The notes under the pieces were generated by a model. The model worked only from the letters and a program-made list of their open reading frames with translations, did not search any database and was not told the DNA's origin. Positions 1 through 6,955 of a stretch of DNA of 9,065 nucleotides are shown piece by piece. The stretch is from positions 1 to 9,065 of the forward strand of contig JAGGUU010000103.1 in NCBI GenBank assembly GCA_021158305.1, in the 5' to 3' direction. The position numbers and the translations under genes are program-made. Numbering within the stretch: the stretch's first letter is position 1; each line of letters opens with the position of its first letter. Source of the stretch: Candidatus Bathyarchaeota archaeon (GTDB lineage: Archaea > Thermoproteota > Bathyarchaeia > Bathyarchaeales > DTEX01).

Positions 1-502
1 ACTTGAAGATTTTGGTGTTTGTGAGCGCAGCTAATGCGGCTAACGCCGAGGCATCTATGAGGTTTCCATCATGATTCAAGACGTAAATATCAATGAAGAC
101 TATGAAGACTTTCTTTCCTGGAATTATACAGAGCTTCTTTAAGTCTATAGCCTTTGATTCTCTTATTCCTCTATCAACGACTCTAGCAAGCTCAACGGAG
201 TCTTCAGTCGGCGGTCCGGCTTCGAACTCCGGAGAGGCTAAAGGTACGAATTCAGCGTTTGTCGTCAAGACTCCTTCATCAGGTCTATCGGGAAATGGTT
301 CACCTATCTCGATTTTAACTCCGGCTACGACTTCAGTTTTTCCAATACGAACTCTAGCTGAGCCTTCTGCTTTTTCGATTATACCTGTTTCTATTTGTAT
401 TGGTCGGTAATCTAGCAGTCCTCTGCCGTCAAGTCTTTTTCCGCTTGAGAGTAGCTGTGCAATCTGCTTCTGCCTTATACGCGATATAGTTACATCTGTC
501 AT
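1..502 (-). CDS. rrp42: Exosome complex subunit Rrp42 (partial, 3' end beyond the window)
   Basis: This is the non-catalytic RNase PH-fold subunit of the archaeal exosome. It pairs with Rrp41 in the hexameric ring that degrades or tails RNA 3' to 5' in the cytoplasm. Reading from the ATG at 502 gives 167 codons with no stop before the left edge. The family is usually about 260-275 residues, so roughly the last 100 are outside the window. Recognisable parts are the KRLDGRGLLDYRP segment (residues 22-34), typical of the RNase PH fold, EGSARVRIGKTEVVAGVK (46-63), and VDRGIRESKAIDL (109-121). The start overlaps the stop of rrp41 in an ATGA arrangement (4 bases), suggesting translational coupling. 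The family lacks the catalytic aspartates carried by Rrp41, but that region of this protein is not visible here. The identity is secure from both sequence and gene order. Confidence 0.95.
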   Translation of the reverse strand, partial: MTDVTISRIRQKQIAQLLSSGKRLDGRGLLDYRPIQIETGIIEKAEGSARVRIGKTEVVAGVKIEIGEPFPDRPDEGVLTTNAEFVPLASPEFEAGPPTEDSVELARVVDRGIRESKAIDLKKLCIIPGKKVFIVFIDIYVLNHDGNLIDASALAALAALTNTKIFK

Positions 503-1245
503 TTTTGTCCAGTCTCCTCAACAGCTTCTTTGATCGCTAAATACTTCGCCTTTAAAGCCTGCTTCTGAAGAGCATATATCTTTTTGCATCCTTCAATCGC
601 GAGGTTGAAGGCTTTCTCGAATTCCTCAGGTGTAAGTTGCCCATCCATCTGCAGAAGTCCGACTCTATTAAGGCTCGGCATATAAGCGACGGGTACATCG
701 GCCTCTCCTTCCTTATCCTCGAGGTCATTTAGATCGAGTAGAATATACCCATCAGCTTTCCCAGCGGCACAAGCAGCTACTATATCCCTCATGGGGATGC
801 CGGCATCCGCCAATGCTAAGGATGCAACCGTTATTCCAGCTACGCGCGTTCCTCCATCTGCTTGCAGAACCTCAATAAATAAGTCTATTGCTGTTCTAGG
901 AAATCTTTCAAGGAATATTGCTGGTTCTAAAGCTTCACGGATTACCTTTGATAACTCAATTTCTCGTCTGGATGGAGCTGGTGATTTTCTTTCCTGAACA
1001 GAAAATGGCGCCATATGATATCTACACCTCAGAAGAGCTCTGTCTGGAAGAGCGAGGTGACGAGGATGAACCTCCCTAGGGCCATAAACGGCGGCGAGAA
1101 TTTTGTTTTTTCCTTGCTCGATGTATGCTGACCCATCAGCGTTGCTAAGCACTCCAGCTTCTAGTTTTATTGGTCTCAGCTCATCTAGTTTTCTACCATC
1201 CGTTCTTATTCCATTATCATCAACTAATCTTATTTTTTCTGTCAT
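499..1245 (-). CDS. rrp41: Exosome complex catalytic subunit Rrp41
   Basis: This is the catalytic RNase PH-type subunit of the archaeal exosome. It carries out phosphorolytic 3'-5' RNA decay and, in reverse, adds A-rich tails. From the ATG at 1245 the protein is 248 residues, normal for the family. Visible hallmarks are RTDGRKLDELRPIKLEAG near the N-terminus, YGPREVHPRH (about 54-63), the paired arginines before EIELSKVIREALEP that contact RNA or phosphate, QADGGTRVAG (about 128-137), and LEDKEGEAD, whose two aspartates (177 and 183) match the catalytic or metal-binding pair known in Archaeoglobus and Sulfolobus Rrp41. A GTG at 1254 would add three residues, but it abuts the GGAGG motif (1260-1256). 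The ATG at 1245 has that motif 10 bases upstream, so I prefer it. The rrp4 stop lies one base upstream, and rrp42 overlaps the 3' end by 4 bases. Confidence 0.97.
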   Translation of the reverse strand: MTEKIRLVDDNGIRTDGRKLDELRPIKLEAGVLSNADGSAYIEQGKNKILAAVYGPREVHPRHLALPDRALLRCRYHMAPFSVQERKSPAPSRREIELSKVIREALEPAIFLERFPRTAIDLFIEVLQADGGTRVAGITVASLALADAGIPMRDIVAACAAGKADGYILLDLNDLEDKEGEADVPVAYMPSLNRVGLLQMDGQLTPEEFEKAFNLAIEGCKKIYALQKQALKAKYLAIKEAVEETGQK

Positions 1246-1246
1246 A

Positions 1247-1939
1247 TTATTCACTCCTCCTTTCTTTACGTATCATCTCAGTAATGCGATCCGTTAACCC
1301 GGATGTGTGAGCCTCAAGCTCGATCTTCTTTATAGCTAAAACAGCGATTCTTTCATCTTCAGAATTGCGACCGCATATATGTATTAGGCCATTCTGCCCG
1401 ACTACTATGTTGCATCGAGTTTCCCTTTTAAGCATGTTTATCATGGAGCCTTTACGACCTATAATTCTAGGTATCTTCGCTGGCGAGACTTTCACGATTT
1501 GTCCACGAGTGATCTTGCCCAAGCCGGGTTCCTTAATTGTGAGAAGCGGGTTACGGGTTCTATCATAAGCTATTATTTTTGCTTGTATGAGATCTCCCAC
1601 GTCTAGGAATCCTGAAAGTTCATCTTTCTGTGGCTTGTATGACTTATTAAGTGCCTCTGTAGGCCTCAGCATTGCTAGGTATGGAGAGTTTATATCGACG
1701 ATCCACCCGTGGAGATTAATCTCGATTATCTTGCCTATGACTATATCTCCAACGGATGGAACGTAGAATGTATTCAATGCGACTACTTGAACGGTTTTTC
1801 CTTTGTATTCTACGAGCCCTAGCTTGCATGCGTAAATCTTAGAGTCTATCTTATAAGTGTTGCGTCCAGCCTCAAATTCTCCCTCTGCAAGCAGATCTCC
1901 CGGGGTTACAATATCCCTATTCTCATAAAAGACCGACAA
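1247..1939 (-). CDS. rrp4: Exosome RNA-binding cap subunit Rrp4
   Basis: Rrp4 is one of the archaeal exosome cap proteins. It binds RNA over the entry pore of the Rrp41/Rrp42 ring. The 230-residue product has the expected three parts: an N-terminal domain (1-60, with the PGDLLAEG signature at 13-20), an S1 domain (about 62-135, including VGDIVIGKIIEINLHGWIVDI) and a KH domain (about 145-210, with the GRKG loop at 161-164 after RII). The initiator is TTG at 1939, supported by a GAGG motif 9 bases upstream in the 26-base gap after sbds. No in-frame ATG lies near the conserved N-terminus. It sits between sbds and rrp41 as in the classical superoperon. The alternative cap protein Csl4 is ruled out by the KH domain and by the absence of a zinc ribbon. 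Confidence 0.97.
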   Translation of the reverse strand: MSVFYENRDIVTPGDLLAEGEFEAGRNTYKIDSKIYACKLGLVEYKGKTVQVVALNTFYVPSVGDIVIGKIIEINLHGWIVDINSPYLAMLRPTEALNKSYKPQKDELSGFLDVGDLIQAKIIAYDRTRNPLLTIKEPGLGKITRGQIVKVSPAKIPRIIGRKGSMINMLKRETRCNIVVGQNGLIHICGRNSEDERIAVLAIKKIELEAHTSGLTDRITEMIRKERRSE

Positions 1940-1965
1940 TTTTAAAATCCTCTTTTACATCTGTT

Positions 1966-2655
1966 TTATTTTAGAACCTCAGATTCGACACTTCCATGTG
2001 TTATTTTCCCAAGCTTTTCAAGAAATGGACCGTAAAGTCCAGCAGGCATCTCAATGACGGCTGTTAATGATCCGTCACTTCCCCACGACTCGTTTTTGAT
2101 TTTTCCAAAAGATTTGATTGTTCCGTATGCTTTGCCAACGTATCGCGAGGGGATCTTCACAGATACGGTGACTTTCTCAGTACTTATCGGCAGAACTGAG
2201 CGTATGAGAGCGATGGCCTCGCTGGCCTGTTCCTCGGCATCCTTGAATGGATCGACTGAGAAGTGTACTTGCTCGAGTGCTTGCTGGATTCGCATTGGTG
2301 GATGTGGAAGCTTCGTTCTCGGATCAACACATTGCTTTGCAATTATTGCAATTATTTGTCGTTTCTTTTCCTCAATCATTCTTCGCCTCTGCTCCGCAGT
2401 TATTTGCAAGAATCCACGTTTCAGAATGATGTCAGATATTCTCTGAACATCGGTTGTCCCAAAGGCCGTTTTTAACTCACTCTCAGATACCTTTAAGCCT
2501 TTATTGGCGTCACTGAAGACCGTTTCGGCAACTAAAACCTCCGAAAGAGGAATAGATTTTCCTTCGCGATAGGCAAGAGCTGAATCGGGATTTACAAGTA
2601 TTTCAAAATTTTTTCCTTTAATGCTTATCCTTGCTACCGTATATTTTTTGCTCAT
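1966..2655 (-). CDS. SBDS family ribosome maturation protein
   Basis: This is the archaeal orthologue of the Shwachman-Bodian-Diamond syndrome protein (yeast Sdo1). In eukaryotes the protein works with the EF-2-like GTPase EFL1 to release eIF6 from the pre-60S subunit. In archaea the partner is thought to be aEF-2 acting on aIF6 and the 50S subunit. The 229-residue protein has the standard three-domain length: an N-terminal FYSH domain (about 1-88, with VFSDANKG at 47-54), a central helical domain (about 92-160, with the CVDPRTKLPHPP signature at 109-120) and a C-terminal ferredoxin-like domain (about 162-229). A GTG at 2658 would add one residue. The ATG at 2655 shares its A with the TGA stop of psmA (TGATG) and sits 5 bases after a GGGG run, so I chose it. 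The junction implies coupled translation with psmA. Confidence 0.96.
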   Translation of the reverse strand: MSKKYTVARISIKGKNFEILVNPDSALAYREGKSIPLSEVLVAETVFSDANKGLKVSESELKTAFGTTDVQRISDIILKRGFLQITAEQRRRMIEEKKRQIIAIIAKQCVDPRTKLPHPPMRIQQALEQVHFSVDPFKDAEEQASEAIALIRSVLPISTEKVTVSVKIPSRYVGKAYGTIKSFGKIKNESWGSDGSLTAVIEMPAGLYGPFLEKLGKITHGSVESEVLK

Positions 2656-3389
2656 CACTTCCCCACTGCCTGTACTTCAGCCAAGTATTTTTCAGTTTCT
2701 TCTTTAGAGAGCATTCTGAATCTCTTTGTAGATGTTGGCACAACGGCCAGCTTTATCACGGTTTTCTCATCTCTGGATTGAGCAGCTTTCAAGAGACATT
2801 TAGCTGCAAGTTTAATTGCTTCTTCTAATGTAAGATCCTCTCTATATTCTTCCTCGAGTATTTTCTCAGCGGTTTCTCTTCCGATACCTATAGCTACAGC
2901 CTTATAAGACTTATAGGATCCGCTCGGATCTGTAGTGAATATTCTTGGGCCTGTTCTGTCAACTCCGCCGAAGATTAAAGAGACTCCAAAAGGTCTAACT
3001 CCAGCATGCTGAGTATAGAGTTGCATGATGTCTCCTATTCTTTTCGTTACCACTTCAACGTCTACCGGCTCATCGTACATCAAACGGTTACTCTGACAGA
3101 AAATCCTTGACTCATCTATTAATATACGAGCATCCGAGCTTATGCCGACAACGGCTGCTCCAAGATGAGTATCAACCTCGTAAATTTTCTGGCTGAAATT
3201 TGGATCCTGAAGTTTAGACTCAATTTTCTCCTCAGCTCCTATAACAACTCCTTCTGGACAAGTAATCCCTATTATAGTCGGCCCTCTATAAACAGTTTCA
3301 AGAGCATATTCTACCTGAAATAGTCTGCCGTCAGGAGAGAATACTGTGATCGCCCGATCGTAGGCCCCGGGAACAGCGAATACTGACAA
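2655..3389 (-). CDS. psmA: 20S proteasome alpha subunit
   Basis: This is the alpha subunit of the archaeal 20S proteasome. It forms the outer heptameric rings that gate entry to the proteolytic chamber and dock ATPases such as PAN or Cdc48. The product is 244 residues. The N-terminal gate and H0 region AYDRAITVFSPDGRLFQVEY (9-28) is the alpha-subunit signature and marks it as non-catalytic, because beta subunits instead start mature chains with Thr. RPFGVSLIFGG (132-142) and DPSGSY (154-159) are further family motifs. K68 probably corresponds to the lysine that receives HbYX tails of activators (inference from alignment by eye). The start is TTG at 3389, preceded by GAGGTGG at 3402-3396, a near-perfect ribosome binding site. 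It is the first gene after the widest gap in the cluster, and probably leads the psmA-sbds-rrp4-rrp41-rrp42 transcript. Confidence 0.98.
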   Translation of the reverse strand: MSVFAVPGAYDRAITVFSPDGRLFQVEYALETVYRGPTIIGITCPEGVVIGAEEKIESKLQDPNFSQKIYEVDTHLGAAVVGISSDARILIDESRIFCQSNRLMYDEPVDVEVVTKRIGDIMQLYTQHAGVRPFGVSLIFGGVDRTGPRIFTTDPSGSYKSYKAVAIGIGRETAEKILEEEYREDLTLEEAIKLAAKCLLKAAQSRDEKTVIKLAVVPTSTKRFRMLSKEETEKYLAEVQAVGK

Positions 3390-3437
3390 TTCAATCCACC
3401 TCGCTCTAATTTAATATTCAATATTCTCTCTCAAGAC

Positions 3438-3480
3438 TTAATAAACGAGCCTAAAAAATCTTTTTGTTCATCTTTTATAA
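3438..3480 (-). promoter_or_regulatory. Putative internal promoter ahead of psmA
   Basis: The 97-base gap between the pcc1 stop and the psmA start is very AT-rich and carries two TATA-like boxes on the minus strand. TTATAAAA lies at 3480-3473 and TTTATTAA at 3445-3438. With the usual archaeal spacing of about 26 bases from box centre to start, transcripts would begin near 3451 or 3415, giving leaders of about 62 or 26 bases. No clear BRE is visible, so which box is used is uncertain. Confidence 0.4.
3453..3458 (-). terminator. Possible T-tract terminator after pcc1
   Basis: On the transcribed strand a run of six T (3458-3453) lies about 28 bases after the pcc1 TAG. Archaeal RNA polymerase can terminate at such U-rich tracts without a hairpin. 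It would separate the KEOPS/S15 part of the cluster from the proteasome/exosome part. It is a short run in AT-rich DNA and could be chance. Confidence 0.25.
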
Positions 3481-3485
3481 GTTCT

Positions 3486-3743
3486 CTAATTTTTGGTTTT
3501 TAAGGCTGAAATTGTCTTTTCCGCTATCGAGATGCAGCTTAAAAGATCGTCTATCGTAGACTGCAGTGTTAAAAGATTTTCTCCATTATACATTATCAAA
3601 GTAGTTACCTTATTTTTTTCAATAAAGCTCTTTACATCTAAGTTTTTGGGAGTTTCTACGTTATCCGGTGATATCGCCATCAATATCGCTTTTCTCTTTT
3701 TCTCATCTTCATACATTAATGATATTTCAGCTTTTATCTTCAT
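3486..3743 (-). CDS. pcc1: KEOPS complex subunit Pcc1
   Basis: Pcc1 is the small dimerising subunit of KEOPS, the complex that transfers threonylcarbamoyl to A37 of ANN-decoding tRNAs. It bridges two Kae1 molecules. The 85-residue protein matches the usual 75-95 residues. The pattern fits the family: an N-terminal beta strand (KAEISLMYED), a helix (KKRKAILMAI), SPDNVETPKN (about 25-34), then strands containing KNKVTTLIMYNGENLLTLQ, and a C-terminal helix with STIDDLLSCISIAEKTI (about 62-78), the most diagnostic part. The ATG at 3743 lies inside the end of the DHH gene, overlapping it by 17 bases. An in-frame TGA just upstream leaves no earlier start. An AAGGAG motif sits nearly against the ATG, so coupling to upstream translation is likely. 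Its presence in one cluster with kae1 and bud32 supports the assignment. Confidence 0.88.
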   Translation of the reverse strand: MKIKAEISLMYEDEKKRKAILMAISPDNVETPKNLDVKSFIEKNKVTTLIMYNGENLLTLQSTIDDLLSCISIAEKTISALKTKN

Positions 3744-5181
3744 TCTCCTTCAGCTTCCTCGTTACGAGATTATCAACGAATCTTAAAAAATGTTCTTTTT
3801 CGTTTAGAGGAATCTGAGCTCCCGCAGCTACGTCATGTCCCCCTCCCTTCCCGGAAAACTTCTCAGCGGATATGCGCATTATCTCACCTAGGTTAATTCC
3901 TTTACGTGTTAAAGAGTCAGTTGCGCGGGCTGAAACTTTGATGAGTTTTTCCTCCGGAACAATGGAGTACGCAATTATAGGTTTCTCAACATTAGGCATG
4001 CTTGTTGAGAGAATGGTTGAAATCGCACTTATCATCTTCTCATTTATTGTTTGTCCGCCATGAAGAACGTATATGCCGCTCATCTCTTCAAGGCGATCCT
4101 TATGTTCATCAAGCCATCTCAGTTTCTCAATTATGGTTTTACGATATTCTTCAAGAGTTTCGTTAGCTTCCTCTAAGCATCTGCCGCGGTCACCCATGCA
4201 TATGGCTACCCCCAAGCCTGGCTTATCCGTTCTTCCAGTGGCATTCAAAAGTAAGGCAAATTCTCTCGCATCTCTTAGGGGAGTCCATCGTTCTTCATTT
4301 ATGAGCACATATACTGCTCCGATGAGTTTCTTCGCGATATCAAGTTTATACCCATGTGATGCAAGGTGATCAGATATTCCGGAAAATATTTTGCGCTTCT
4401 CTTCTTGTGAAAGGTCTCTTAACGCACGCCATCGATCTTTCTCTTTGATCTTTATTCCTAGCTCCGTAAGGAGTGTTAGGCATTTGTCTTCTTCTCCGCT
4501 TAAGCCTGGTATGAATGGAGTGGTAGTATAAGCTAAGGCCTTATGTATTGGTCGTGTTTCCCTCCCAAAAAAGAGAAGGTCAGTTTCAACTTTCAGACAT
4601 CCTGATTCAATAGCATCCTTAACTATTATTTCATTAACTCCGCCTAAAGATCGTCCTTCATTCTTATCTTGCATATCCCCCAGAGCCCCTATCACCGCCA
4701 GATACGCTAGATCTTTGTTTTTCTCAGAAATTTCCCTAGACATCAAGTATGTTACTCCCGCGCCGCTTATGTCTCTTGCACCGTCGATTCCAAAGATCTC
4801 TGGGTTAACGTGAACAAACGTTTCTTCATGCTTCCCGATTGGCTGATGATGGTCAAGTATAACTAGGTCTCTTCCCTTTAAGGCTTCGTTTAGAATATCG
4901 ATGTATCCGCTTCCCATATCCGTTAGAATAGGTAAAGAGTCTTTCTCTGCGGCGATTTCGCTGGCTATCTTCTCATCAAACCATCTTTCTATTCTAATCC
5001 GGAATCTAGCCTCGATTCTTGATAGCGTTATGCCCATAATTCCTGCGGCTGATATACCATCGGCATCCATATGAGAAAAAACGGAGATGCGATTTCCCTC
5101 TTCGACATACTCAAGAATTACTTTTGCAGCCTTACGAGCTTCTTCTACTAGGTTCTGAACACGTCTCTCATAGTTTATCAT
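3727..5181 (-). CDS. Archaeal RecJ-like DHH/DHHA1 phosphoesterase (GAN/aRecJ family)
   Basis: This 484-residue protein belongs to the DHH phosphoesterase superfamily, in the archaeal RecJ/GAN/Cdc45-related branch. Characterised relatives are single-strand exonucleases that associate with GINS at the replication fork, and some also act on RNA. The metal-binding motifs are all present: SHMDADG (H37, D39, D41), TDMGSG (D88), LDHH (D110, H111, H112) and GALGDMQD (D169). The C-terminal DHHA1 motif GGGHDVAAGA is at 446-455. It therefore looks catalytically competent, unlike eukaryotic Cdc45 and the inactive archaeal Cdc45 paralogues. The ATG at 5181 is 15 bases after the rps15 stop, with only a weak GGGA ribosome site. 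The next gene, pcc1, overlaps its end by 17 bases. Whether the substrate here is DNA, RNA or a nucleotide cannot be read from sequence. Confidence 0.92.
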   Translation of the reverse strand: MINYERRVQNLVEEARKAAKVILEYVEEGNRISVFSHMDADGISAAGIMGITLSRIEARFRIRIERWFDEKIASEIAAEKDSLPILTDMGSGYIDILNEALKGRDLVILDHHQPIGKHEETFVHVNPEIFGIDGARDISGAGVTYLMSREISEKNKDLAYLAVIGALGDMQDKNEGRSLGGVNEIIVKDAIESGCLKVETDLLFFGRETRPIHKALAYTTTPFIPGLSGEEDKCLTLLTELGIKIKEKDRWRALRDLSQEEKRKIFSGISDHLASHGYKLDIAKKLIGAVYVLINEERWTPLRDAREFALLLNATGRTDKPGLGVAICMGDRGRCLEEANETLEEYRKTIIEKLRWLDEHKDRLEEMSGIYVLHGGQTINEKMISAISTILSTSMPNVEKPIIAYSIVPEEKLIKVSARATDSLTRKGINLGEIMRISAEKFSGKGGGHDVAAGAQIPLNEKEHFLRFVDNLVTRKLKENEDKS

Positions 5182-5196
5182 GTGGAGATCCCGAGA

Positions 5197-5637
5197 TCAT
5201 CTAATGGCAAGAACGGTTGGTGTATATTTCCAATCCTTAGGAAGTACACCTTTACGTTTATAATATCTCGAAAGCCTATGGATCTTAGACTCAATTATTT
5301 GAAGAGCTCTCTTATTATGCTTATCTCCTCTATGCTTTTCAAGGTGTGCATGGAGTCTGGAGGCTTTTCTAAGGAGCATTTCAAGATCTTCAGGAATGGA
5401 AGGCGCGAGGCCGTTTTCCTTCAAAATTTCTGTTATGCTCTTTCCAACTATCGGCTTTACTAATGGAATGCCGTATTGATCACGAAGAATAACTCCGATT
5501 TTGCTTGGAAAATTTCCTTCCTTAGCAAGTTTAACAACTAAAGCTTCGACTTCTTCAGGTGTGTATTTGCACCAGCTCGGCTTTCTACGAGTTACGGGCC
5601 GAGTGGAGTGAGACTTTCCCTTTTCTTTCTTTGGCAC
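5197..5637 (-). CDS. rps15: 30S ribosomal protein S15P (eukaryotic S13/uS15 type)
   Basis: This is ribosomal protein uS15, which binds 16S rRNA in the platform of the small subunit. The product from GTG at 5637 is 146 residues, the usual archaeal length of about 150 with the N-terminal extension absent from bacteria. Diagnostic segments are YTPEEVEALVVKLAKEG (25-41), PSKIGVILRDQYGIPLVK (44-61), the ILKENGLAPSIPEDL segment (71-85), and LHAHLEKHRGDKHNKRALQ (95-113) with IESKIHRLSRYYKRKG (115-130). The open frame extends upstream to an ATG at 5724. That extension reads as the end of rdgB plus the gap in another frame, and does not resemble S15P. The GTG at 5637 has GGAGG (5649-5645) seven bases upstream, which settles the start. 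It follows rdgB by 62 bases containing a likely promoter, and precedes the DHH gene by 15 bases. Confidence 0.97.
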   Translation of the reverse strand: MPKKEKGKSHSTRPVTRRKPSWCKYTPEEVEALVVKLAKEGNFPSKIGVILRDQYGIPLVKPIVGKSITEILKENGLAPSIPEDLEMLLRKASRLHAHLEKHRGDKHNKRALQIIESKIHRLSRYYKRKGVLPKDWKYTPTVLAIR

Positions 5638-5677
5638 CCTACATCCTCCACTAGATTCTCTAAAACGATGATAATCA

Positions 5678-5685
5678 TATTTAAA
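5678..5685 (-). promoter_or_regulatory. Putative internal promoter ahead of rps15 (TATA box)
   Basis: In the 62-base gap between the rdgB stop and the rps15 GTG, the minus strand reads ACAAAAC and then TTTAAATA (5685-5678), an archaeal BRE/TATA-like arrangement. Spacing of about 26 bases from the box centre puts a start near 5656. That leaves a leader of about 18 bases, which would still contain the GGAGG ribosome site. It would let rps15, the DHH gene and pcc1 be transcribed independently of KEOPS. Confidence 0.45.
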
Positions 5686-5699
5686 GTTTTGTTTAAAGA

Positions 5700-6329
5700 C
5701 TAGTTTTTCATCTTTAAATACCATTCTGCAAAGCTACGAAGTGCACGTGACCTGTGAGAAACCCTATTTTTCTCTTCTACTGATAATTCGCCGAACGTTC
5801 TCCCTGGAAACTCATCAGGTTCAAAGATAGGGTCGAATCCAAATCCAGATTCTCCCCTGATTGTCTTAGATATCTTTCCTTTGACAACTCCCAAGAAACA
5901 TTTTGTTTCCATGCCTGGACCGTGAAAGGCTACTGCTGATTTAAATCTTGCTCTGCGGTTCTCATACCCTTCAAGCAGTCGAAGTATGCCTTCTTTTCCT
6001 AAAGTTCGGTAAACATAGCTAGAGTAGGGACCGGGAAAACCGTTAAGGGCGTCTATGAACAATCCTGCATCCTCAACGATTACAGGTAGATGTGTTTTTC
6101 TTGAAGCTTCTATGGCGCCTATCTTAGCGATATTTTCTATGTTGTCATCTTGTATCTCGGGCATTTTTGCACGTAGCATAGCGACCGCTATATTGTATTT
6201 GGCAAGTACAAGTCTCGCTTCATTAAATTTATGAACATTGTTTGTAACGAAGTAGATCAGTCTTCCCAGAGGAAACGTTTTATCAGCCAACTGTCTCGTC
6301 TCCCTTTTAATATGATTGCCTATAATCAT
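5700..6329 (-). CDS. rdgB: Non-canonical purine NTP pyrophosphatase (HAM1/RdgB family ITPase)
   Basis: The enzyme hydrolyses ITP, dITP and XTP to monophosphates and pyrophosphate, cleansing the nucleotide pool of deaminated purines. The family signatures are in order: FVTNNVHKFNEA (27-38), VIVEDAGLFIDALNGFPGPY (83-102, with E86 and D87 for metal binding and catalysis), SGFGFDPIF (161-169) and SHRSRAL (191-197), which recognises the base and phosphates. At 209 residues it is about 20 longer than typical archaeal members, because 23 residues precede the first strand. The ATG at 6329 overlaps the bud32 stop as ATGA. A TTG at 6290, nine bases after GGGAG (6304-6300), would give a 196-residue protein closer to the family, so the exact start is open. 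It lies between bud32 and rps15; no functional tie to KEOPS is known to me. Confidence 0.93.
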   Translation of the reverse strand: MIIGNHIKRETRQLADKTFPLGRLIYFVTNNVHKFNEARLVLAKYNIAVAMLRAKMPEIQDDNIENIAKIGAIEASRKTHLPVIVEDAGLFIDALNGFPGPYSSYVYRTLGKEGILRLLEGYENRRARFKSAVAFHGPGMETKCFLGVVKGKISKTIRGESGFGFDPIFEPDEFPGRTFGELSVEEKNRVSHRSRALRSFAEWYLKMKN

Positions 6330-6955
6330 CTTTCAGAGATATATCTGCCTCTTTTCTCTATCTCCTCAATCTTGTTTAAGACTTCTTCCGTTTTTCCTCC
6401 CATAACTTCTCTATAACCCTCAATGATCGAGTTAAAGCATTCTTCTGCATTTGTGAAATGCGTGCTTAGCAACGCCCTTTTCATGAGGTGAAGATCTACC
6501 CCGCGACTTTCTGTCTCAAAGCTCTGCTCGCTTAAGCCAAAATCTATGAAGACTATTTTTCCCTCCGGAGTTAATATCATGTTAGATGTCGTGAGATCGC
6601 CATGTATTATTCCAGATTTGTGAAGCTTCCCCACGAGGACGCCTATACGCTTGCAGAGATTTCTTCGCTCTTCATGTGATAGTTTATCAAGTATTTCCTT
6701 CAGTCTATTTCCTTCAACAAACTCCATAACTATAGTTGACGAGGCTATATCGATCATGTAAATTATTGGGGTGGGAACGCCAGCTTTTTTAGCTTTATGA
6801 ATTATTAGAGGTTCATGTTTGGTTCTCTGGATGCGAACAGTGAGGTCAAGCTCCGGGATTCTATATTTCTTCTCTAATCTTTTCTTAAGAATAACTTTTC
6901 TTCCATGCCATGTCTCTAAATATAAGCTTGCTTCAGCTCCTTTTCTAATCAGCAT
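6326..6955 (-). CDS. bud32: KEOPS complex kinase/ATPase subunit Bud32 (PRPK)
   Basis: Bud32 is the small atypical kinase of KEOPS. It binds Kae1 and its ATPase activity supports t6A synthesis on tRNA. The 209-residue product has the minimal kinase fold: RKGAEASLYL as the nucleotide-binding loop (4-13), K24 in VILKKR, the helix-C glutamate near 48 in RTKHEP, the hinge MEFVEGNRLK (77-86), the catalytic loop IIHGDLTTSNMI (116-127, D120 and N125), FIDFGLS (136-142, D138) and RGVDLHLMKRAL (151-162). The short gap between VDL and the C-terminal helices, with no activation segment of normal length, is typical of Bud32. A TTG at 6967 would add four residues. The ATG at 6955 has GAGG six bases upstream and fits the family start, so I prefer it. 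It overlaps the kae1 3' end by 11 bases and ends in an ATGA overlap with rdgB. Many archaea fuse Kae1 and Bud32; here they are separate. Confidence 0.96.
   Translation of the reverse strand: MLIRKGAEASLYLETWHGRKVILKKRLEKKYRIPELDLTVRIQRTKHEPLIIHKAKKAGVPTPIIYMIDIASSTIVMEFVEGNRLKEILDKLSHEERRNLCKRIGVLVGKLHKSGIIHGDLTTSNMILTPEGKIVFIDFGLSEQSFETESRGVDLHLMKRALLSTHFTNAEECFNSIIEGYREVMGGKTEEVLNKIEEIEKRGRYISER

Noticed and set aside
93..410. Plus-strand open frame of 105 residues
   Set aside because: It lies wholly antisense to rrp42, which has clear family motifs. The translation is Ser/Thr/Pro-rich with no recognisable domain.
2054..2446. Plus-strand open frame of 130 residues, plus two shorter ones overlapping it
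   Set aside because: All are antisense to sbds, whose minus-strand product matches its family end to end. Cys/Ser-rich translations are typical of shadow frames.
5182..5463. Plus-strand open frame of 93 residues starting at the DHH gene boundary
   Set aside because: It is antisense to rps15 and has no family resemblance or ribosome site.
5638..5724. Longer S15P starting at ATG 5724
   Set aside because: The 29 extra residues do not resemble S15P. They overlap the rdgB end and the promoter-like gap, and the GTG at 5637 has a well-spaced GGAGG.
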